A stretch of 11,500 nt of DNA from positions 1 to 11,500 of the forward strand of contig JAICVV010000034.1 in NCBI GenBank assembly GCA_025935155.1, written 5' to 3'. A model generated the notes under the pieces. The model searched no databases and was not told where the DNA came from. It saw only the letters and a program-made list of their open reading frames with translations. Source of the stretch: Alphaproteobacteria bacterium (GTDB taxonomy: Bacteria; Pseudomonadota; Alphaproteobacteria; Micropepsales; Micropepsaceae). Position numbers and translations under genes: made by a program. Numbering within the stretch: the first letter of the stretch is position 1; each line of letters starts with the position of its first letter. This document shows, one piece after another, positions 6,866 through 11,500 of this stretch.

Positions 6866-7189
6866 ATGAAGCTCCGCGTTTCAGGCAAGCAGTTCGAGAT
6901 CGGAGAGGTGCTTCCGGACAAGGTCCGGACGCGTCTGGAGACGGTGGTTGGAAAGCATTTCGACGGAGGCGCAGAAACCAGCGTGGTGTTTTCGCATGAA
7001 GGGACCGGCTTTCGCGCGGACTGCACGACGCACCTCGATTCCGGCATCGTGCTAAAGGCGGAAGGGACCGCAGGCGACGCTTACCATGCCTTCGATGTGG
7101 CTGTGGTTAAACTTGAGAAGCAGGTCCGGCGTTACAAGAGAAGACTGAAAAATCACCATGAGCGGGTGAAGCCACCCGGCAGCCCGTAA
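6866..7189 (+). CDS. hpf: Ribosome hibernation promoting factor, short form (Hpf/RaiA family)
   Basis: Binds the decoding region of the 30S subunit and silences idle ribosomes in stationary phase or starvation. The ATG at 6866 (MKLRVSGKQFEIGE) is preferred over the in-frame ATG at 6854, because GGAG (6856-6859) lies 6 bases before it and the family begins at this point; this gives 107 residues. The beta-alpha-beta-beta-beta-alpha S30AE domain is recognisable: an N-terminal strand, an amphipathic helix (LPDKVRTRLETVVGKHF), three strands, DAYHAFDVAVVKLEKQVRRYKRRLKNHH as the basic second helix, then a short tail. Alphaproteobacterial homologues are usually the long form of about 190 residues with a C-terminal dimerisation domain. 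That domain is absent, and there is no room for a frameshifted remnant because ptsN starts 20 bases on. ptsN is its likely operon partner. Confidence 0.9.
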   Translation: MKLRVSGKQFEIGEVLPDKVRTRLETVVGKHFDGGAETSVVFSHEGTGFRADCTTHLDSGIVLKAEGTAGDAYHAFDVAVVKLEKQVRRYKRRLKNHHERVKPPGSP

Positions 7190-7209
7190 CTTCACCGTCA
7201 GGTTATCCG

Positions 7210-7680
7210 ATGGACATCACCGATCTGATCGCGCCGGAGGCCGTTTCGCCCTCTCTGCGCGTGCACACGAAAAAGCAGCTGCTTCAGGACTTGGCCGCCC
7301 GCGCGGCGCAATTGAGCGGGGTGCCGGAGCGGCGAGTTTTCGAAAGTTTGCTCGAGCGGGAGCGGTTGGGCTCGACTGGAATGGGGGAGGGGATTGCCAT
7401 TCCGCACGCGCGCATCTCCGGTCTCCCGCGGATACTGGGCGTTTTCGTTCGCCTGGAATCGCCCATCCCATATGAAGGGATTGACGATTTGCCTGTCGAT
7501 CTCGTGTTTCTGCTGCTTACGCCTGCGGATGCAGGCGGAGATCATCTGAAGGCATTGGCGACTGTTTCACGGCTGCTGCGCAGCCAAACGACTTGTGAAA
7601 AGCTTCGCGCAGCGAACAAGCCAGAGGTGCTCTATGCGTTGCTGACGGAACGCACAAACCGGCGGCAGCAGGCTGCATGA
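7210..7680 (+). CDS. ptsN: Nitrogen-PTS phosphoacceptor EIIA-Ntr (PtsN)
   Basis: Regulatory phosphocarrier that takes phosphate from NPr and, by family knowledge, controls potassium transport, stress and nitrogen responses rather than sugar uptake. The 156 residues form one PTS EIIA type-2 domain. The phosphoacceptor is His66 in GIAIPHARI, preceded by the ERERLGSTGMGEG loop. Downstream are PVDLVFLLLTPADAGGDHLKALATVSRLLR and a C-terminal helix, all family marks. Length is normal (E. coli 163). AGG at 7200-7202 lies 7 bases before the ATG. It is the last gene of the block and meets the DUF1150 gene tail-to-tail after 31 bases. Confidence 0.96.
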   Translation: MDITDLIAPEAVSPSLRVHTKKQLLQDLAARAAQLSGVPERRVFESLLERERLGSTGMGEGIAIPHARISGLPRILGVFVRLESPIPYEGIDDLPVDLVFLLLTPADAGGDHLKALATVSRLLRSQTTCEKLRAANKPEVLYALLTERTNRRQQAA

Positions 7681-7699
7681 AGCTGGGCAACCTGCTGCC
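7664..7699. terminator. Possible bidirectional transcription stop between convergent ptsN and DUF1150 genes
   Basis: GGCAGCAGG (7664-7672) and CCTGCTGCC (7691-7699) form a perfect 9-bp inverted repeat with an 18-base loop that spans the ptsN stop codon. The place between converging genes fits a terminator, but there is no U-run on either strand and the loop is long. Part of the repeat is ptsN coding sequence (RRQQAA), so it may be chance. Confidence 0.25.
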
Positions 7700-7711
7700 A
7701 TTGAAGGGCTC

Positions 7712-7966
7712 CTAATGAACGGAAACCGGCGTCAATTCGTTTTGCACCGCTGCCCCATAGGCGCCGTCCCAGCTATCCGTGTAGCCCAGAACCGTGCCAT
7801 CGATAGAATGCAGCACATAGAGCGTGGCGCCGGCCGGTAGCTGAATTCCCGGCGGAACGATGCCAAGTTTGCGAGCCTCTTCGGTGCCGGTCGGCTTGAT
7901 GTATGCGATCCGCGCGGGGTCGAATGCATCCTCTTCGCCGTCGTAGAATTCTTCCATATCGGTCAT
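7712..7966 (-). CDS. DUF1150 family protein
   Basis: An 84-residue acidic cytoplasmic protein with no signal peptide or membrane segment. The order of features matches DUF1150: an acidic start (MTDMEEFYDGEED), IAYIKPTGTEEARKLG, a Pro/Gly-rich middle, LYVLHSIDGTVLGYTDSWDGAYGAAVQN, and the conserved ending LTPVSVH. The family has no established function that I know of. Its ATG overlaps the hsp20 stop (ATGA), so it should be translated from the same heat-shock message by coupling. Linkage to small heat-shock genes is common in alphaproteobacteria, which suggests a role with Hsp20; this is inference only. Confidence 0.88.
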   Translation of the reverse strand: MTDMEEFYDGEEDAFDPARIAYIKPTGTEEARKLGIVPPGIQLPAGATLYVLHSIDGTVLGYTDSWDGAYGAAVQNELTPVSVH

Positions 7967-8406
7967 TGCCGATCTCCTTCCGCCTGCCCCTTGTTGTTGC
8001 CGCTCCTGATGTCGATTTTGCGCGTAACGCTTTCCGGCTGGGGCCGTGCGAGTTCGATCGACAAAAGTCCGTTCGCCAGGTCTGCTCCCGTAACTTCGAT
8101 TCCATCTGCGAGGACAAATGCGCGTTGAAACTGTCTCGCCGCGATGCCTCTGTGCAGAAACGTTTTGTCTGCCAATTCGGTTTGCTTGCCGCGGATGACG
8201 AGTTGATTGTCTTCGACTGTGACATCCAGTTCGTCGCGCGAAAAACCTGCGACGGCGAGCGTGATACGCAGGCGATCGGGGCCTGTTTCCTCAATGTTGT
8301 AAGGCGGATACCCGTCGTTCGCCGATTTGGCCGTCCGCTCCAGGAGCCGCTCCAGATGATCGAAGCCCAACATGAAGGGACTGTTGAAAAAGGCGGTCCT
8401 GTTCAT
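7963..8406 (-). CDS. hsp20: Small heat-shock protein Hsp20 (IbpA-like, alpha-crystallin domain)
   Basis: ATP-independent holdase that keeps unfolding proteins soluble during heat stress; cytoplasmic oligomer. The start is taken at 8406 (MNRTAFFNSPFMLGFDHLERLLE), giving 147 residues, because GGAGG lies 8 bases upstream and this N-terminus is typical of class A proteobacterial sHsps. The longer open frame back to 8556 is leader RNA. The alpha-crystallin domain spans about 33-130: YPPYNIEETGPDRLRITLAVAGF, LDVTVEDNQLVIRGK, FLHRGIAARQFQRAFVLADGIEV, and the G-x-L element in LANGLLSIELARP. A short charged tail follows. It overlaps the DUF1150 gene by 4 bases. Upstream are a heat-shock-type promoter and a ROSE-like leader. 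Confidence 0.95.
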   Translation of the reverse strand: MNRTAFFNSPFMLGFDHLERLLERTAKSANDGYPPYNIEETGPDRLRITLAVAGFSRDELDVTVEDNQLVIRGKQTELADKTFLHRGIAARQFQRAFVLADGIEVTGADLANGLLSIELARPQPESVTRKIDIRSGNNKGQAEGDRQ

Positions 8407-8490
8407 CTCAAAGCCCTCCTGGAGCAGCTTCGCCGGCCCGCTGTTCTGCCGGTTCGATAACGTTTCGCGGCCCCAATGGGCACCGCTTCC
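8407..8490 (-). promoter_or_regulatory. ROSE-like RNA thermometer candidate in the hsp20 5' leader
   Basis: Three hairpins read in order on the minus strand. Hairpin 1 is 8486-8467 (GCGG and CCC arms closing on an ATT loop, paired with GGG and CCGC). Hairpin 2 is 8452-8433 (CCGGC/GCCGG). The last, 8430-8411, buries the ribosome site: AAGC pairs with GCTT, an internal loop UG opposite G follows, then CUC pairs with GAG around a CAG loop, so AGGAGG (8420-8415) is largely in the stem. The UGCUCC...GGAGG core and the imperfect SD stem resemble rhizobial ROSE elements before hsp20-type genes, which melt on heating. Pairing was done by eye. Confidence 0.5.
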
Positions 8491-8498
8491 GCTATCAA

Positions 8499-8525
8499 AT
8501 GTGGGGATTGGAACGGACTTATCAA
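8499..8525 (-). promoter_or_regulatory. Candidate heat-shock (RpoH/sigma-32) promoter for hsp20-DUF1150
   Basis: On the minus strand TTGATA (8525-8520) is followed after 13 bases by CCCCACAT (8506-8499), close to the sigma-32 consensus CTTGAAA-N13/14-CCCCATNT in both boxes and spacing. It would start transcription near 8490 and give a leader of about 84 bases, the size usual for a ROSE-type thermometer. Confidence 0.55.
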
Positions 8526-8549
8526 CCCGGCACCCAGCCGAAAGCGGAT

Positions 8550-8578
8550 TTCTCACAGCTGCCTCCGGCGTGTGAGAA
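8550..8578. repeat. 8-bp inverted repeat between divergent hsp20 and lipoprotein genes (operator candidate)
   Basis: TTCTCACA (8550-8557) and TGTGAGAA (8571-8578) are perfect inverted copies with 13 bases between, so the arm centres are 21 bases apart, about two helical turns. That geometry suits a dimeric repressor or activator. It lies 25 bases upstream of the heat-shock -35 box and 55 bases before the lipoprotein start, so it could serve either gene. No protein can be assigned. Confidence 0.35.
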
Positions 8579-8632
8579 CAATCTTCCGTGTCCGCGCGTT
8601 ATCGAGCGGAGATAGAATGAGAAGGAAATGAC

Positions 8633-8881
8633 GTGAAGCGGACTTATCTACTTATGGCAGCGGCCGGAGCTATGGCCCTTGCAGGCTGCTATCCTCCGGG
8701 AGCCGCGGAGGAGCACGCACAGGACGTTGCCGCCTCGCAATGCGAGCAGCAGGGCAAGCAATTCGTGCAAACCAGCGGCAGCGCTGTGGTGACGCCGGGC
8801 GTGACAGCCGCGAATGCCAAAGGCCATTGCGTCGGTCCCGGAGATCCCGATTACGTGCCGCCTCCGCCGCCCGCCCAGTGA
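8633..8881 (+). CDS. Small lipoprotein of unknown function
   Basis: An 82-residue protein with a short basic start, a hydrophobic stretch and a lipobox LAGC at 16-19. Lipidation at Cys19 would leave a mature protein of about 64 residues in the cell envelope. The mature part has two more cysteines (in SQCEQQG and GHCVGPG) that could pair in the periplasm, and ends in a Pro-rich tail (VPPPPPAQ). The start is GTG, chosen because GAAGGA (8621-8626) lies 6 bases upstream; the ATG at 8628 hits a stop after two codons. I do not recognise the family. It is divergent from hsp20 and ends 7 bases from the convergent Tat protein gene. No convincing promoter was seen: the TAGAAT at 8613-8618 is too close to the ribosome site. 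Confidence 0.8.
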   Translation: MKRTYLLMAAAGAMALAGCYPPGAAEEHAQDVAASQCEQQGKQFVQTSGSAVVTPGVTAANAKGHCVGPGDPDYVPPPPPAQ

Positions 8882-8888
8882 TCGCGCG

Positions 8889-9248
8889 CTAACTCTTCGC
8901 CGCCAATGCGCAGAGGCCAACAAGGGTTTGCGGCAACAGCCAGTGTCCCGCTTCAATAATGTCGCCTTGGGCGAGCTCGTCCTGAAGCACCGTGCTGAGC
9001 GGCCGTCCGGCGATGCGCTGGCGTAGCGCACCCGCAGCGCGCGCCGGTACGAATCCGCTATTCGCCGTGAGAAACGCGCGCCCTACCTGCTTCGCTGGTT
9101 CGCGATCGGGCAATAACGACAGCAGGTCGTCGTAAGGTGTGGGCGGATAACCCTTCGCCAAATGCCGCCAGCCCTCGTAACCGAGTCCCGCCGCCGCAAG
9201 CACCGCAATGCTCGCGCCGGCGATCACATTTCTGCGCGTTCGGTTCAT
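8889..9248 (-). CDS. Small twin-arginine signal protein, partner of GMC oxidoreductase
   Basis: A 119-residue protein opening with a Tat-type signal: paired arginines in TRRNVIAG, then a hydrophobic run to about residue 23 (ASIAVLAAAGLGYEG). The mature part is small and largely helical, with YPPTPYDDLLSLLPDREPAKQVGRAFL and a conserved-looking end (GHWLLPQTLVGLCALA). It overlaps the GMC gene stop by 4 bases, so the two are translationally coupled. Gluconate 2-dehydrogenase-type enzymes have a small Tat-bearing subunit 3 beside a GMC flavoprotein. This protein is shorter than that family but has the same placement, and I infer a similar role as export escort or assembly subunit. I do not assign a family with certainty. 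Confidence 0.8.
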   Translation of the reverse strand: MNRTRRNVIAGASIAVLAAAGLGYEGWRHLAKGYPPTPYDDLLSLLPDREPAKQVGRAFLTANSGFVPARAAGALRQRIAGRPLSTVLQDELAQGDIIEAGHWLLPQTLVGLCALAAKS

Positions 9249-10744
9249 CGGAAAACGCCCTTGAGATGATCCGCGAGACGTAGCGTCAAGGCCACAAGAT
9301 TGAGCGTCGGATTGGAAGCGCTATAGGTGGGGAACACCGAACTGCCCGCCACGAACAGGTTGGCAAGGCCGTGCACCTGCGAATTCGCATCCACCACGCC
9401 CTGCTTGGCATCGTCATGCATCCGCGTCGTACCAAGGTGATGATTGCCCCAATCCATGACCGAGAGCCAATCGGCGCGGCTATGCCGGTCGATCCGCAGC
9501 ATACCGGTCTTGGATGCCAACAGCTGCCGGCCAAGTTCGTTCAGCACCTCCCGATAGCGCGCAAGGTCGTCATCCGCGATCGTCATGCTCAGTTTCAGCC
9601 GCGGCATGCCCAATGCGTCGCGCGCGCTCGTGAGCATAACGCGCCGGTCCGGATCGGGTGTCAGCTCAAGGCCGACCCCTAGCGAGTAGGCATGGGCCTC
9701 GCTGGCATTTATGCCGAGGGCGCCGGACGCGGTTTCCACAGCGGCCTGCCCTAGTGCGTCCAGTCCCACGTGCTGTTCGACCGTGATCAGCGCGCCAAGC
9801 AATTGCCGGTCGCGGCGGAACGCTTCAGTGGGCGAAATCGTGGCGCGGAAATGCGCGCCCTGCGCGTCCTTGGTGGTTTTGTAGTAGCCCGCGATTTCAC
9901 CGCCAAAGACAACAACCGTGGCATTGTCCCGCGGGATGGCGTGATCGGCGAAATACCGGCCCACGAGATCGTTCTCGTTCCCAACACCGGCCGCGATCAC
10001 GTCATTGGAGGCAAGCAATAGCCTTGCATTCTCGATTCCTCCGCAGGCAAGCACGGTATGGCGCGGCTTCACGGTAAATTTGCGGCCGCTGAGCGTCGCC
10101 ACATCCAGATGATCGAGCCAGCGCACATCCTTTGCCAGGCGCAAGCCGGTGACGTTCGCATGCAGCATCAGCTGCAGGTTGGGAATGCGCTTCAGCTGTT
10201 CGCTATAGCGATGCCCGAAGGCCGTCGGCAGATGTTGCGGATTTCCGTGCCACTGGCTGAACTGGAAAAAACTGTTGTAGAGGCCACCTTTGCCGAGCGG
10301 CAGCAGCGGACCGGGCAATACGCCATTCGCCAGTTTATCGTACAGGAACGGGCCCGCTTCGATCAGATGCTGCGCCCGCGCGAAATAGGGTTCGATCTCC
10401 TCGCGCGGAAAAGGCCAGCCGGAGAACGGCAGCCAGTCGCGCCGTTCGAAATCGATGCGGTCCAGCGGCCGTGACCAGCCGCCCCAGTGATTGGTGCCAC
10501 CACCGAGATAGCGAAGGCGCGTTGCATCCAGCGGGATATAGCGCACACCGGATTCTTCGCCGGCGTATAGCGCTTGCGTTGCGGCATCGAATTCCACGCC
10601 GCCGCTTTCCAACAACAGCATTTTGATGGGCGTGTTTGCGAGCGCGAGCGCCAGCGTGATCCCGGCGGGGCCGCCGCCGATGATCGCCAGATCGGGCGTG
10701 AGTTCCGTGCCGTCGGGAATTTGCCGCGCGTCGATAAAAGCCAA
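9245..10744 (-). CDS. GMC family FAD-dependent oxidoreductase
   Basis: A 499-residue flavoprotein of the glucose-methanol-choline family, which oxidises alcohol or sugar hydroxyls. The N-terminal Rossmann FAD site is DLAIIGGGPAG (Gly23, Gly25, Gly28) with LLLESGG about 20 residues on. A second FAD-contact stretch is RLRYLGGGTNHWGGWSRPLD. The C-terminal catalytic part has HHLGTTRMHDD (His435/His436) and SNPTLNL (Asn478), the family His-Asn pair. The start is TTG: it is the only usable start before an upstream in-frame stop, and GAGAG sits 5 bases before it. There is no signal peptide. It overlaps the small Tat protein gene downstream, so export by hitch-hiking is plausible. The substrate cannot be read from sequence. 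The architecture is closest to the gluconate 2-dehydrogenase/fructose dehydrogenase-like branch, but it is shorter than those flavoproteins. Confidence 0.92.
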   Translation of the reverse strand: MAFIDARQIPDGTELTPDLAIIGGGPAGITLALALANTPIKMLLLESGGVEFDAATQALYAGEESGVRYIPLDATRLRYLGGGTNHWGGWSRPLDRIDFERRDWLPFSGWPFPREEIEPYFARAQHLIEAGPFLYDKLANGVLPGPLLPLGKGGLYNSFFQFSQWHGNPQHLPTAFGHRYSEQLKRIPNLQLMLHANVTGLRLAKDVRWLDHLDVATLSGRKFTVKPRHTVLACGGIENARLLLASNDVIAAGVGNENDLVGRYFADHAIPRDNATVVVFGGEIAGYYKTTKDAQGAHFRATISPTEAFRRDRQLLGALITVEQHVGLDALGQAAVETASGALGINASEAHAYSLGVGLELTPDPDRRVMLTSARDALGMPRLKLSMTIADDDLARYREVLNELGRQLLASKTGMLRIDRHSRADWLSVMDWGNHHLGTTRMHDDAKQGVVDANSQVHGLANLFVAGSSVFPTYSASNPTLNLVALTLRLADHLKGVFR

Positions 10745-10813
10745 TTGTCTCTCGTCAAGAGGGCGGTACGCCTCATTTGCCCTAGCGCAATCGGGCGATA
10801 CAACTCAACCACG

Positions 10814-11500
10814 ATGCGTATTCGATCGATTGTTATCGTGCTTTCCATTTTGGCGCTGGCCCAAGGTTTTCCAGCCTTCGCCACACCCCGCCTGCCGCGC
10901 AGCGTGCTTGACGTTGTTCCGCCGTCCGAAGATGTGATCGGACCGCGCGGCTATATGCGCACTCTCGATCCGCAATGCCTCGTCTGGCCGACCGCCAATC
11001 TCCGCCGCCGCATCGTCGATATCGCAGTGCAGGAATGGGCGTTCTTCGGGTCCCACACTGTCGATCTCAGCAACACCGGCTTCAATGCCTTGCCCCCGAA
11101 TGTCGGCGCGGCGCAGGGCGTGACCGAACAGGGTGCGGAATCGACCGCCGATCTCGACCCGGCGATGGACACCACCATCGCCGGCTACTGGTCGGCGACG
11201 CCGGATGGCGCATCTGTCCTCCGCACCCAGAACGCCTACTGGTATGCGGCGGGCGGCCAGCCCACGCGCTGGGCCGCGCCGTGGTCGGCGGCGTTCGTTT
11301 CGTGGGTGATGTGCCAGGCGGGGCTTGGCGATCCGCGCCAGTTCCATCGCTCGATCGCGCATCGCGATTACATCGATCAGGCGATACTCGCGCGCGACCG
11401 GCAAGATCCGTTTGCTGCCTATTACGCGTACGATCTTGGCGAGCAGATGATCGAACCGGGAGACCTTTTGTGCGATTCCATGGTACCCGCGCACTATGAA
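10814..11500 (+). CDS. Exported DUF2272 protein (3' end outside window)
   Basis: The frame is open from the ATG at 10814 through the last base, giving 229 residues without a stop. A Sec signal peptide (MRIRSIVIVLSILALAQGFPAFA) is likely cut after Ala23. The body matches DUF2272: RRRIVDIAVQEWAFFG near 65-79, APWSAAFVSWVMCQAG near 155-170, HRSIAHRDYIDQAI near 178-191, and MIEPGDLLC near 212-220. The WSAAFVSW segment resembles the WCAxF site of CHAP/NlpC-like peptidases but has Ser in place of the catalytic Cys. By context it is a periplasmic protein of unknown activity. No ribosome site precedes the ATG, and TACAAC at 10799-10804 (with TTGCCC at 10777-10782) could act as a -10 box for a leaderless message. 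It is divergent from the GMC gene, with 69 bases between. Confidence 0.88.
   Translation, partial: MRIRSIVIVLSILALAQGFPAFATPRLPRSVLDVVPPSEDVIGPRGYMRTLDPQCLVWPTANLRRRIVDIAVQEWAFFGSHTVDLSNTGFNALPPNVGAAQGVTEQGAESTADLDPAMDTTIAGYWSATPDGASVLRTQNAYWYAAGGQPTRWAAPWSAAFVSWVMCQAGLGDPRQFHRSIAHRDYIDQAILARDRQDPFAAYYAYDLGEQMIEPGDLLCDSMVPAHYE

Noticed and set aside
7171..7184. GGGTG/CACCC hairpin near the end of hpf as a terminator
   Set aside because: Only 5 bp, inside the coding region, with no U-run, and ptsN follows after 20 bases.
8407..8556. Extended N-terminus of the hsp20 reading frame (50 extra residues)
   Set aside because: The extension would translate the structured leader. The strong GGAGG at 8 bases and the typical MNRTAFFNSPF start point to 8406.
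8613..8618. TAGAAT as -10 box for the lipoprotein gene
   Set aside because: There is no -35 partner, and the start would fall on the ribosome-binding site.
10805..11494. Minus-strand frame of 229 codons opposite the last gene, and a plus-strand frame at 10975-11499
   Set aside because: Both are shadows of the DUF2272 frame at 10814, which has a signal peptide and conserved motifs and simply runs off the window.

Overview
The window looks like ordinary chromosome of an alphaproteobacterium with fairly high GC. The evidence is gene order. A short HRDC-less RNase D is followed by kdsD-lptC-lptA-lptB-rpoN-hpf-ptsN, the classic alphaproteobacterial LPS-export/sigma-54/nitrogen-PTS block, and DUF1150 lies directly behind an Hsp20 gene, a pairing seen in the same class. 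I cannot fix the order or genus. No mobile element, CRISPR array, tRNA or rRNA was seen, and no stretch over 300 bases lacks a gene.

Layout. 1-1067: 3' part of a family 3 glycoside hydrolase. 1097-1708: RNase D-like exonuclease. 1735-1763: good sigma-70-type promoter. 1852-5226: kdsD, lptC, lptA, lptB. 5249-6757: rpoN. 6866-7680: hpf and ptsN, with a promoter candidate and a two-way hairpin leader before them. 7712-8406 (minus strand): hsp20 overlapping a DUF1150 gene. 8407-8632: a 226-base divergent regulatory region with a heat-shock (RpoH-like) promoter, a ROSE-like RNA thermometer and an 8-bp inverted repeat. 8633-8881: small lipoprotein. 8889-10744 (minus strand): GMC flavoprotein oxidoreductase followed by a small twin-arginine protein. 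10814-end: an exported DUF2272 protein that runs off the window.

How they work together. KdsD makes arabinose 5-phosphate for the Kdo sugar of LPS. LptC, LptA and LptB are the inner-membrane, periplasmic and ATPase parts of the machine that carries LPS to the outer membrane. RpoN, the hibernation factor and EIIA-Ntr form the downstream regulatory half. A -24/-12-like sequence in front of lptB may link the two halves. Hsp20 and DUF1150 form a heat-responsive unit. The GMC enzyme and its Tat-signal partner look like a periplasmic dehydrogenase pair, with the export signal carried only by the small partner.

Nothing here is clearly a new system. The best second looks are the hsp20 leader, the hpf leader, the sigma-54-like site before lptB-rpoN, the shortened Hpf, the cysteine-flanked insertion in LptC, the Arg in the KdsD SIS loop, and the GMC/Tat pair.
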